From: Flavobacterium sp.
Lineage (GTDB): Bacteria; Bacteroidota; Bacteroidia; Flavobacteriales; Flavobacteriaceae
NCBI GenBank assembly: GCA_016721735.1
Contig: JADKHM010000001.1
Location: 62,001 to 126,000, forward strand
Reading direction: 5' to 3'
DNA: 64,000 nt
The notes beneath the pieces are model-generated. The model did not search any database, was not told where the DNA came from, and saw nothing but the letters and a program-made list of their open reading frames with translations. Every line of letters starts with the position of its first letter. The first letter of the stretch is position 1. Of the stretch, positions 55,390 to 64,000 are shown piece by piece. The translations under genes and the position numbers were made by a program.

Positions 55390-58300
55390 TTATTGTGTTA
55401 GGTATAAATAACCTTCTTTGTGTTTGCTATTACCTTCTTTATCAGTGTAATTTAAGATATAGAAGTAGGTTCCAGTAGGCAATTGTGCTCCTTTATCAAC
55501 GGTAACTCTACCTTCAGAAATTCCTTTGAATACTCGAGTTACGTTATCGTACTGTTTAGTGTCATAAACCATTACACCCCATCTGTTATAGATTTCAACA
55601 GTATTCGTTGGGTAACAAGTCGTTTGGTCGATTTGTTCAATTAAGAACTCTTCGTTCATGCCATCTCCATTCGGAGAGAATGCGTTATGAACTACAACTG
55701 GGCTACAAGCATCCAATACGCCGCAATCTGTACCGACAGTCATCGTCAATTCTACATTGATTGGGCAAGTTGCAGTTGCGACAGTATATTTGAATACATA
55801 GTCGCCTGAAGGCACTTGATATGGTGCGAATGAAGAACCAGTTAAACCTTGATTTGCATTTGAATTATCCGTAGACCAAGTTCCTGTTGTCGGAATTCCA
55901 TCAGCTAAGTAATTGTTTAATTCGAAGAATATTTTGATATCTTCATTACAATTGGCATCTGTACTTCTAACACGTATTGTTTCAGGTTCAGATCCAGTTA
56001 CATCATATTCACAAGTTGTTGGATTGAACGTTGCAGTTTCATAACAAGCTACAGTTGGCGCAGCAGGTTGCGAACCAGTAACATCGTATGTACAAGTAGT
56101 CGTGTTGAATGTTGCAGTTTCATAACAAGCTACAGTAGGAGCAGCAGGTTGAGATCCAGTTACATCGTAAGTACAAGTTGTAGGGTTGAACGTTGCAGTT
56201 TCATAACAAGCTACAGTAGGGGCTGCAGGTTGTGAACCAGTTACATCGTAAGTACAAGTAGTCGTGTTGAATGTCGCAGTTTCATAACAAGCTACAGTTG
56301 GAGCAGCAGGTTGTGAACCAGTTACATCATAAGCACAAGTTGTTGGGTTGAATGTTGCAGTTTCATAACAAGCTACAGTAGGAGCAGCAGGTTGAGAACC
56401 AGTTACATCGTAAGCACAAGTTGTAGGATTGAATGTTGCAGTTTCATAACAAGCTACAGTTGGCGCAGCAGGTTGAGATCCAGTTACATCATAAGCACAA
56501 GTTGTTGGATTGAATGTTGCAGTTTCATAACAAGCTACAGTAGGAGCAGCAGGTTGCGATCCAGTTACATCATAAGCACAAGTTGTTGGGTTGAATGTTG
56601 CAGTTTCATAACAAGCCACAGTAGGAGCAGCAGGTTGCGATCCAGTTACATCATATGTACAAGTTGTTGGATTGAATGTTGCAGTTTCATAACAAGCTAC
56701 AGTAGGGGCAGCAGGTTGAGAACCAGTTACATCATAAGTACAAGTTGTTGGATTGAACGTTGCAGTTTCATAACAAGCTACAGTAGGAGCAGCAGGTTGA
56801 GAACCAGTTACATCATAAGTACAAGTTGTTGGATTGAATGTTGCAGTTTCATAACAAGCTACAGTTGGCGCAGCAGGTTGAGAACCAGTAACATCATAAG
56901 TACAAGTTGTTGGATTGAATGTTGCAGTTTCATAACAAGCTACAGTTGGAGCAGCAGGTTGAGAACCAGTTACATCGTAAGTACAAGTTGTTGCATTGAA
57001 CGTTGCAGTTTCATAACAAGCCACAGTAGGAGCTGCAGGTTGAGATCCAGTTACATCATATGTACAAGTTGTTGGATTGAATGTCGCAGTTTCATAACAA
57101 GCTACAGTAGGAGTAGCAGGTTGAGAACCAGTTACATCATAAGCACAAGTTGTTGCATTGAACGTTGCAGTTTCATAACAAGCCACAGTAGGAGCAGCAG
57201 GTTGAGATCCAGTTACATCATAAGAACAAGTTGTTGGATTGAAAGTTGCTGTTTCATAACAAGCTACAGTAGGAGCAGCAGGTTGCGATCCAGTTACATC
57301 GTATGTACAAGTTGTTGGGTTGAATGTTGCAGTTTCATAACAAGCTACAGTAGGCGCAGCAGGTTGAGAACCAGTAACATCATAAGTACAAGTTGTTGGA
57401 TTAAACGTTGCAGTTTCATAACAAGCTACAGTAGGAGCAGCAGGTTGAGATCCAGTCACATCGTATAAACAAGTTGTTGGGTTGAAAGTCGCTGTTTCAT
57501 AACAAGCTACAGTTGGAGCAGCAGGTTGCGATCCAGTAACATCATAAGTACAAGTTGTTGGATTAAATGTTGCAGTTTCATAACAAGCTACAGTAGGGGC
57601 AGCAGGTTGAGAACCAGTTACATCGTAAGTACAAGTTGTTGGATTGAATGTTGCAGTTTCATAACAAGCTACAGTTGGCGCAGCAGGTTGAGAACCAGTT
57701 ACATCATAAGCACAAGTTGTTGGGTTGAACGTTGCAGTTTCATAACAAGCTACAGTTGGCGCAGCAGGTTGAGAACCCGTTACATCGTAAGCACAAGTTG
57801 TTGGATTGAATGTTGCAGTTTCATAACAAGCTACAGTTGGGGCAGCAGGTTGCGATCCAGTTACATCATATGTACAAGTTGTTGGATTGAATGTTGCAGT
57901 TTCATAACAAGCTACAGTTGGAGCAGCAGGTTGAGATCCAGTTACATCGTATTCACAAGTTGTTGGATTGAATGTTGCAGTTTCATAACAAGCCACAGTT
58001 GGAGCAGCAGGTTGCGAACCAGTTACATCGTAAGTACAAGTTGTTGGGTTGAAAGTTGCAGTTTCATAACAAGCTACAGTTGGAGCAGCAGGTTGAGATC
58101 CAGTTACATCATATGTACAAGTTGTTGGATTGAAAGTTGCAGTTTCATAACAAGCTACAGTAGGAGCAGCAGGTTGAGATCCAGTTACATCGTATGTACA
58201 AGTTGTTGGGTTGAATGTTGCAGTTTCATAACAAGCTACAGTTGGCGCAGCAGGTTGCGATCCAGTTACATCATATGTACAAGTTGTTGGATTGAATGTT

Positions 58301-59295
58301 GCAGTTTCATAACAAGCTACAGTTGGAGCAGCAGGTTGAGAACCAGTTACATCGTAAGTACAAGTTGTTGCATTGAACGTTGCAGTTTCATAACAAGCCA
58401 CAGTAGGAGCTGCAGGTTGAGATCCAGTTACATCATATGTACAAGTTGTTGGATTGAATGTTGCAGTTTCATAACAAGCTACAGTAGGGGCAGCAGGTTG
58501 AGAACCAGTTACATCATAAGCACAAGTTGTTGCATTGAACGTTGCAGTTTCATAACAAGCCACAGTAGGAGCAGCAGGTTGAGAACCAGTTACATCATAA
58601 GAACAAGTTGTTGGATTGAATGTCGCAGTTTCATAACAAGCTACAGTAGGAGCAGCAGGTTGCGATCCAGTTACATCGTATGTACAAGTTGTTGGGTTGA
58701 ATGTCGCAGTTTCATAACAAGCTACAGTTGGCGCAGCAGGTTGAGAACCAGTAACATCATAAGTACAAGTTGTTGGATTAAACGTTGCAGTTTCATAACA
58801 AGCTACAGTAGGAGCAGCAGGTTGAGATCCAGTCACATCGTATAAACAAGTTGTTGGGTTGAATGTTGCAGTTTCATAACAAGCTACAGTAGGAGCGGCA
58901 GGTTGAGAACCAGTTACATCATAAGCACAAGTTGTTGGGTTGAATGTTGCAGTTTCATAACAAGCCACAGTAGGAGCAGCAGGTTGCGATCCAGTTACAT
59001 CATAAGTACAAGTTGTTGGATTGAATGTTGCAGTTTCATAACAAGCCACAGTAGGAGCAGCAGGTTGTGAACCAGTAACATCGTAAGTACAAGTTGTTGG
59101 GTTGAATGTTGCAGTTTCATAACAAGCTACAGTTGGAGCAGCAGGTTGTGAACCAGTTACATCATAAGCACAAGTTGTTGGATTGAATGTTGCAGTTTCA
59201 TAACAAGCCACAGTAGGAGCAGCAGGTTGAGAACCAGTTACATCGTAAGTACAAGTTGTTGGATTAAACGTTGCCGTTTCATAACAAGCTACAGT
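55390..59295 (-). CDS. Giant T9SS type B adhesin, C-terminal part
   Basis: This frame carries at least 40 tandem copies of a 27-residue unit (ACYETATFNPTTCxYDVTG then SQPAAPTV) with two Cys each, followed by about 190 residues ending in a gliding-motility-associated CTD (HNAFSPNGDGMNEEF, VEIYNRWGVMVYDT, LPTGTYFYILNYTD). Its first formal start (59211) is a valine codon inside a repeat, so it is really the continuation of the gene to the right, interrupted by damaged sequence above 59295. Units differ mainly at the residue after the second Cys (T, A, L, S or E). The protein is probably a filamentous, disulfide-stapled surface adhesin like SprB. Confidence 0.85.
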   Translation of the reverse strand, partial: TVACYETATFNPTTCTYDVTGSQPAAPTVACYETATFNPTTCAYDVTGSQPAAPTVACYETATFNPTTCTYDVTGSQPAAPTVACYETATFNPTTCTYDVTGSQPAAPTVACYETATFNPTTCAYDVTGSQPAAPTVACYETATFNPTTCLYDVTGSQPAAPTVACYETATFNPTTCTYDVTGSQPAAPTVACYETATFNPTTCTYDVTGSQPAAPTVACYETATFNPTTCSYDVTGSQPAAPTVACYETATFNATTCAYDVTGSQPAAPTVACYETATFNPTTCTYDVTGSQPAAPTVACYETATFNATTCTYDVTGSQPAAPTVACYETATFNPTTCTYDVTGSQPAAPTVACYETATFNPTTCTYDVTGSQPAAPTVACYETATFNPTTCTYDVTGSQPAAPTVACYETATFNPTTCTYDVTGSQPAAPTVACYETATFNPTTCEYDVTGSQPAAPTVACYETATFNPTTCTYDVTGSQPAAPTVACYETATFNPTTCAYDVTGSQPAAPTVACYETATFNPTTCAYDVTGSQPAAPTVACYETATFNPTTCTYDVTGSQPAAPTVACYETATFNPTTCTYDVTGSQPAAPTVACYETATFNPTTCLYDVTGSQPAAPTVACYETATFNPTTCTYDVTGSQPAAPTVACYETATFNPTTCTYDVTGSQPAAPTVACYETATFNPTTCSYDVTGSQPAAPTVACYETATFNATTCAYDVTGSQPATPTVACYETATFNPTTCTYDVTGSQPAAPTVACYETATFNATTCTYDVTGSQPAAPTVACYETATFNPTTCTYDVTGSQPAAPTVACYETATFNPTTCTYDVTGSQPAAPTVACYETATFNPTTCTYDVTGSQPAAPTVACYETATFNPTTCTYDVTGSQPAAPTVACYETATFNPTTCAYDVTGSQPAAPTVACYETATFNPTTCAYDVTGSQPAAPTVACYETATFNPTTCAYDVTGSQPAAPTVACYETATFNPTTCAYDVTGSQPAAPTVACYETATFNTTTCTYDVTGSQPAAPTVACYETATFNPTTCTYDVTGSQPAAPTVACYETATFNTTTCTYDVTGSQPAAPTVACYETATFNPTTCEYDVTGSEPETIRVRSTDANCNEDIKIFFELNNYLADGIPTTGTWSTDNSNANQGLTGSSFAPYQVPSGDYVFKYTVATATCPINVELTMTVGTDCGVLDACSPVVVHNAFSPNGDGMNEEFLIEQIDQTTCYPTNTVEIYNRWGVMVYDTKQYDNVTRVFKGISEGRVTVDKGAQLPTGTYFYILNYTDKEGNSKHKEGYLYLTQ

Positions 59296-60726
59296 GGAGC
59301 AGCAGGTTGAGTCCAGTCACATCGTATAAACAAGTTGTTGGGTTGAAAGTCGCTGTTTCATAACAAGCTACAGTTGGAGCAGCAGGTTGCGATCCAGTAA
59401 CATCGTAAGTACAAGTTGTTGGATTGAACGTAGCAGTTTCATAACAAGCTACAGTAGGGGCAGCAGGTTGAGAACCAGTTACATCGTAAGTACAAGTTGT
59501 TGGATTGAATGTTGCAGTTTCATAACAAGCTACAGTTGGAGCAGCAGGTTGAGAACCAGTTACATCGTAAGTACAAGTTGTTGGGTTGAATGTTGCAGTT
59601 TCATAACAAGCTACAGTTGGCGCAGCAGGTTGAGAACCAGTTACATCATAAGCACAAGTTGTTGGATTGAATGTTGCAGTTTCATAACAAGCTACAGTTG
59701 GCGCAGCAGGTTGCGATCCAGTTACATCATATGTACAAGTTGTTGGATTGAAAGTTGCAGTTTCATAACAAGCTACAGTAGGAGCAGCAGGTTGCGAACC
59801 AGTTACATCATATTCACAAGTTGTTGGGTTGAATGTTGCGGTTTCATAACAAGCTACAGTTGGAGCAGCAGGTTGAGATCCAGTTACATCATATGTACAA
59901 GTTGTTGGATTGAAGTTGCAGTTTCCAACAAGCTACAGTAGGAGCAGCAGGTTGAGATCAGTTACATCGTATGAGGTGTGAGTGCGTTCAAACAGGGGGG
60001 GGGGGCGGACCAGTCACGTAAGTACAAGTTGTTGGGTTGAATGTTGCAGTTTCATAACAAGCTACAGTAGGAGCAGCAGGTTGAGATCCAGTTACATCGT
60101 ATGTACAAGTTGTTGGGTTGAATGTTGCAGTTTCATAACAAGCTACAGTTGGAGCAGCAGGTTGAGATCCAGTAACATCATATGTACAAGTTGTTGGATT
60201 GAACGTAGCAGTTTCATAACAAGCTACAGTTGGCGCAGCAGGTTGAGAACCAGTTACATCGTAAGCACAAGTTGTTGGATTGAACGTTGCAGTTTCATAA
60301 CAAGCTACAGTAGGAGCAGCAGGTTGCGAACCAGTTACATCGTATTCACAAGTTGTTGGATTAAACGTTGCAGTTTCATAACAAGCCACAGTTGGAGCAG
60401 CAGGTTGCGAACCAGTTACATCGTATTCACAAGTTGTTGGATTGAACGTTGCAGTTTCATAACAAGCTACAGTAGGAGCAGCAGGTTGCGAACCAGTTAC
60501 ATCATATTCACAAGTTGTTGGGTTGAATGTTGCGGTTTCATAACAAGCTACAGTTGGAGCAGCAGGTTGAGATCCAGTAACATCATATGTACAAGTTGTT
60601 GGATTGAACGTAGCAGTTTCATAACAAGCTACAGTTGGCGCAGCAGGTTGAGAACCAGTTACATCATAAGCACAAGTTGTTGGGTTGAATGTTGCAGTTT
60701 CATAACAAGCTACAGTAGGAGCAGCA
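55972..60726 (-). repeat. 81-bp tandem repeat array (about 58 units)
   Basis: In-frame coding minisatellite, 27 codons per unit, nearly identical at DNA level. Marker variants recur at 1377 bp: GAACAAG at 57224 and 58601, and CGTATAAACAAG near 57461 and 58838, showing a block duplication of period 17 units. A third CGTATAAACAAG copy near 59322 is 23 units from the first, less two missing bases. Confidence 0.92.
59296..60012 (-). other. Corrupted segment inside the 81-bp array, with a run of 11 G
   Basis: Repeat units here lose single bases (ACAGTGGAGC near 59295, GAGTCCAG near 59311, TTGAAGTTGCAG and TTTCCAACAAGC near 59915-59930, GAGATCAG near 59955), and 59974-60012 holds unrelated sequence with G11 at 59995-60005. 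Repeat marks on both sides are 129 bp apart, not a multiple of 81. This looks like an assembly join with low-quality read ends, not biology. Confidence 0.8.
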
Positions 60727-63700
60727 GAAACATTGATAGAAACTGTACCTTGGTCACAATTACCCGCATTTAACGCTTCACAGATTTTATAGGTCAAACT
60801 ATGCGAACCAGCAGGTGTTCCAGGAGCAACAACAACGTTACTTCCAGAAAGTGTGATACCAAGGTTGGTTGAACTTACGAAAGTTAAATTCACTTGAGAA
60901 GTATTTACAAGAACTCCATTCAAAGTATCGTTCGAAAGTACATTCATATAAGTAGTTCCTCCAATTACTGTATCTAAGCATTTACCAGTTTCATCTATAG
61001 CATCAATTGTTGCAGCAGAAACATTTACTGTAACAACAGCAGTATCACAGTTTGATGAATTTAGAACTTCACAGATTTGGTAAGTCAAAGTGTATGGACC
61101 AGCAGGCGTTCCCGGAGCAACAACTACGTCACTTCCAGAGAGTGTGATTCCAGCGTTGGTTGAACTTACGAAAGTTAAATTTACTTGAGAAGCATTTACA
61201 GCAACTCCGTTTAAAGTATCGTTAGCCAAAACATTCGTGAAAGCAGTTCCACCAGTCAAACCATTTACAGCAGTTCCAGCATCATCAGTAGCGATGATTG
61301 AAGCAGCAGATACATTTACAGTAACGACAGCTTGATCACAGTTTGATGCATTTAAAACTTCACAGATTTGGTAAGTCAATGTGTATGGACCAGCAGGCGT
61401 TCCCGGAGCAACAACTACGTCACTTCCAGATAATGTGATTCCAGCGTTAGTTGAACTTACAAAAGTCAAATTCACTTGAGAAGCATTAACCGCAACTCCA
61501 TTTAAAGTATCGTTAGTTAAAACATTCGTGAAAGCAGTTCCACCAGTTAAACCATTTACTGAAGTTCCAGCATCATCAGTAGCGATGATTGATGCCGCAG
61601 AAACATTTACAGTAACCACAGCAGTATCACAATTTGATGAATTCAAAACTTCACAGATTTGATATGTCAATGTGTATGGACCAGCAGGTGTTCCCGGAGC
61701 AACAACAACGTCACTTCCAGACAATGTGATTCCAGCGTTGGTTGAACTTACAAAAGTCAAATTCACTTGAGAAGCATTTACAGCAACACCATTTAAAGTA
61801 TCGTTAGTCAAAACATTTGTAAAAGCAGTTCCGCCAGTCAAACCATTTACTGGAGTTCCAGCATCATCATTAGCTACGATTGCAGGCGCAGAAACATTTA
61901 CAGTAACTACAGCTTGATCACAGTTTGATGAATTTAAAACTTCACAGATTTGGTAAGTCAATGTGTATGGACCAGCAGGCGTTCCCGGAGCAACAACAAC
62001 GTCACTTCCAGACAATGTGATTCCAGCATTTGTTGAACTTACGAAAGTTAAATTTACTTGAGAAGCATTAACCGCAACTCCGTTTAAAGTATCGTTTGTA
62101 AGTACATTGGTGAAAGCAGTTCCACCAGTCAAACCATTTACTGAAGTTCCAGCATCGTCATTAGCAATAATTGAAGCAGCAGATACATTTACAGTAACTA
62201 CAGCTTGATCACAGTTGGATGCATTTAAAACTTCACAGATTTGGTAAGTCAAAGTATATGGACCAGCAGGCGTTCCCGGAGCAACAACGACGTCACTTCC
62301 AGAAAGTGTAATTCCAGCATTTGTTGAACTTACGAAAGTTAAATTCACTTGAGAAGCATTAACCGCAACTCCGTTTAAAGTATCGTTAGTTAAAACGTTT
62401 GTGAAAGCAGTTCCACCAGTCAAACCATTTACAGCAGTTCCAGCATCGTCATTAGCGATGATTGACGCCGCAGAAACATTTACAGTTACAACAGCTTGGT
62501 CACAGTTTGATGAATTCAAAACTTCACAGATTTGATATGTCAATGTGTATGGACCAGCAGGTGTTCCCGGAGCAACGACAACGTCACTTCCAGAAAGTGT
62601 AATTCCAGCATTAGTTGAACTTACAAAAGTCAAATTCACTTGAGAAGCATTTACAGCAACTCCATTTAAAGTATCGTTAGTCAAAACATTTGTGAAAGCA
62701 GTTCCACCAGTCAAACCATTTACTGGAGTTCCAGCATCATCATTCGCTATAATTTGTGCCGCAGAAACATTTACAGTAACAACAGCAGTATCACAGTTTG
62801 ATGCATTTAAAACTTCACAGATTTGGTATGTCAAAGTATATGGACCAGCAGGCGTTCCAGGAGCAACAACAACGTCGCTTCCAGAAAGTGTGATTCCTGC
62901 GTTGGTTGAACTTACGAAAGTTAAATTCAATTGAGAAGCATTAACGGCAACTCCGTTTAAAGTATCGTTAGTCAAAACATTAGTAAAAGCAGTTCCACCA
63001 GTCAAACCATTTACAGCAGTTCCAGCATCATCATTAGCGATGATTGAAGCCGCAGAAACATTTACAGTAACTACAGCTTGATCACAGTTTGATGAATTCA
63101 AAACTTCACAGATTTGGTAAGTCAATGTGTATGGACCAGCAGGCGTTCCCGGAGCAACAACAACGTCACTTCCAGACAATGTGATTCCAGAATTAGTTGA
63201 AGAAACGAAAGTCAAATTCACTTGAGAAGCATTTACAGCAACTCCGTTTAAAGTATCGTTAGTTAAAACATTCGTGAAAGCAGTTCCACCAGTCAAACCA
63301 TTTACTGGAGTTCCAGCATCATCATTAGCAATGATTGAAGCAGCAGATACATTTACAGTAACAACAGCAGTATCACAATTTGATGCATTTAAAACTTCAC
63401 AGATTTGGTATGTCAAGGTATATGGACCAGCAGGCGTTCCCGGAGCAACAACAACGTCAGTTCCAGACAATGTGATTCCAGCGTTGGTTGAACTTACAAA
63501 AGTCAAATTCACTTGAGAAGCATTAACCGCAACACCGTTTAAAGTATCATTTACCAATACGTTTGTGAAAGCAGTTCCACCAGTCAATCCATTTACTGAA
63601 GTTCCAGTATCGTCATTAGCAATGATTGAAGCCGCAGAAACATTTACAGTAACAACAGCTTGATCACAGTTTGATGCATTTAAAACTTCACAGATTTGGT

Positions 63701-64000
63701 ATGTCAATGTGTAAGGACCAGCAGGTGTTCCCGGAGCAACAACAACGTTATTTCCAGATAATGTGATTCCAGCGTTGGTTGAACTTACGAAAGTCAAATT
63801 CACTTGAGAAGCATTAAAAGCAACTCCGTTTAAAGTATCGTTAGCCAAAACATTCGTGAAAGCAGTTCCACCAGTCAAACCATTTACTGAAGTTCCAGTA
63901 TCGTCATTAGCGATGATTGAAGCAGCAGAAACATTTACAGTAACAACAGCTTGATCACAGTTTGATGCATTTAAAACTTCACAGATTTGGTATGTCAAAG
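59988..64000 (-). CDS. Giant T9SS type B adhesin, N-proximal part (5' end outside window)
   Basis: The frame is open to the right edge; its apparent TTG start is inside a repeat. From the edge inwards it encodes about 12 copies of a 97-residue unit (IIANDDTGTSVNGLTGGTAF ... NVLTNDTLNGV ... VAPGTPAGPYTLTYQICEVL ... NCDQAVVTVNVSAA), which looks like the Ig/cadherin-like modules of surface adhesins, then nine of the 27-residue Cys units before it runs into damaged sequence and ends artificially in VTGPPPPPV. With the frame at 55390-59295 it forms one gene of more than 2,800 codons. The true N-terminus is outside the window. Confidence 0.85.
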   Translation of the reverse strand, partial: LTYQICEVLNASNCDQAVVTVNVSAASIIANDDTGTSVNGLTGGTAFTNVLANDTLNGVAFNASQVNLTFVSSTNAGITLSGNNVVVAPGTPAGPYTLTYQICEVLNASNCDQAVVTVNVSAASIIANDDTGTSVNGLTGGTAFTNVLVNDTLNGVAVNASQVNLTFVSSTNAGITLSGTDVVVAPGTPAGPYTLTYQICEVLNASNCDTAVVTVNVSAASIIANDDAGTPVNGLTGGTAFTNVLTNDTLNGVAVNASQVNLTFVSSTNSGITLSGSDVVVAPGTPAGPYTLTYQICEVLNSSNCDQAVVTVNVSAASIIANDDAGTAVNGLTGGTAFTNVLTNDTLNGVAVNASQLNLTFVSSTNAGITLSGSDVVVAPGTPAGPYTLTYQICEVLNASNCDTAVVTVNVSAAQIIANDDAGTPVNGLTGGTAFTNVLTNDTLNGVAVNASQVNLTFVSSTNAGITLSGSDVVVAPGTPAGPYTLTYQICEVLNSSNCDQAVVTVNVSAASIIANDDAGTAVNGLTGGTAFTNVLTNDTLNGVAVNASQVNLTFVSSTNAGITLSGSDVVVAPGTPAGPYTLTYQICEVLNASNCDQAVVTVNVSAASIIANDDAGTSVNGLTGGTAFTNVLTNDTLNGVAVNASQVNLTFVSSTNAGITLSGSDVVVAPGTPAGPYTLTYQICEVLNSSNCDQAVVTVNVSAPAIVANDDAGTPVNGLTGGTAFTNVLTNDTLNGVAVNASQVNLTFVSSTNAGITLSGSDVVVAPGTPAGPYTLTYQICEVLNSSNCDTAVVTVNVSAASIIATDDAGTSVNGLTGGTAFTNVLTNDTLNGVAVNASQVNLTFVSSTNAGITLSGSDVVVAPGTPAGPYTLTYQICEVLNASNCDQAVVTVNVSAASIIATDDAGTAVNGLTGGTAFTNVLANDTLNGVAVNASQVNLTFVSSTNAGITLSGSDVVVAPGTPAGPYTLTYQICEVLNSSNCDTAVVTVNVSAATIDAIDETGKCLDTVIGGTTYMNVLSNDTLNGVLVNTSQVNLTFVSSTNLGITLSGSNVVVAPGTPAGSHSLTYKICEALNAGNCDQGTVSINVSAAPTVACYETATFNPTTCAYDVTGSQPAAPTVACYETATFNPTTCTYDVTGSQPAAPTVACYETATFNPTTCEYDVTGSQPAAPTVACYETATFNPTTCEYDVTGSQPAAPTVACYETATFNPTTCEYDVTGSQPAAPTVACYETATFNPTTCAYDVTGSQPAAPTVACYETATFNPTTCTYDVTGSQPAAPTVACYETATFNPTTCTYDVTGSQPAAPTVACYETATFNPTTCTYVTGPPPPPV
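60727..64000 (-). repeat. 291-bp tandem repeat array (about 11-12 units)
   Basis: In-frame 97-codon repeats; ACAGATTTGG recurs at exactly 291 bp (61071, 61362). Inner units are almost identical, while the last unit, next to the 81-bp array, is clearly diverged (DAIDETGKCLDTVIGGTTYM). The array runs off the right edge. Confidence 0.92.

Noticed and set aside
55972..60726. Tandem repeats as a CRISPR array
   Set aside because: The 81-bp units are continuous and in-frame with no unique spacers, and there are no cas genes.
56392..60773. Long plus-strand frames (358, 439, 184 and 263 codons) rich in Ser, Cys and Arg
   Set aside because: They are the antisense of the 81-bp coding repeat, which happens to lack stops in that frame; the sense frame ends in a clear T9SS domain.

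Overview
The window looks like chromosomal DNA of a Flavobacterium-like member of the Flavobacteriaceae (Bacteroidota). The evidence is AT-rich DNA, promoters of the Bacteroidota TTG...TAnnTTTG type, type IX secretion (T9SS) sorting domains of both type A and type B, a PorP/SprF protein, a fused-type cbb3 oxidase locus as found in this phylum, DUF5606, DUF349 and OstA-like proteins, and several families of short palindromic intergenic repeats. No rRNA, tRNA, phage, transposase or CRISPR was seen. Most genes are ordinary single-copy chromosomal genes.

Layout. 1-7.2 kb: cell-surface glycan genes (three glycosyltransferases, an LPS-kinase-like protein, a GT9-GT2 fusion, an LtaS-type sulfatase). 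7.2-11.4 kb: housekeeping genes (dapD, ruvX, def, DUF5606, mazG). 11.4-22.5 kb: a microaerobic/anaerobic respiration island with an FNR/Crp-type regulator, a CcoI-type copper ATPase, ccoS, ccoNO, a 56-codon ccoQ-like gene, ccoP, ccoG, fixH, a SafE-like membrane protein, a DUF465 protein and hemN. Three FNR-like palindromes (TGAYnnnnRTCA) lie at nearly identical distances upstream of the copper ATPase, ccoS and hemN, so the island reads as one oxygen-responsive regulon. 22.6-34.8 kb: a lipoprotein, DUF349, aroE, a TPR protein, a class III aminotransferase, an ELW-repeat T9SS cargo and an OstA-like protein. 35-46 kb: a GH13 amylase, nhaA, purA, a Fur-family regulator, a RelA/SpoT enzyme, a methyltransferase, a beta-lactamase-fold hydrolase and a TrmH-family methyltransferase. 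46-64 kb: secreted and surface proteins, namely a subtilisin with a T9SS domain, a type B T9SS cargo, a flippase, and an OmpA-PorP/SprF-giant adhesin cassette whose adhesin runs off the right edge.

The giant adhesin holds about 58 copies of a 27-residue, two-cysteine repeat (81 bp) next to about 12 copies of a 97-residue repeat (291 bp). The 81-bp array has a higher-order period of 17 units (1377 bp).

Sequence quality matters here. Seven separate reading-frame breaks (five in the OmpA-family gene, one in hemN, one in the sulfatase) are each repaired by restoring a single base in an A/T homopolymer. The 81-bp array also contains a corrupted stretch with a run of 11 G and unrelated sequence. 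These are best explained as sequencing or assembly faults, so the affected genes are probably intact in the organism.
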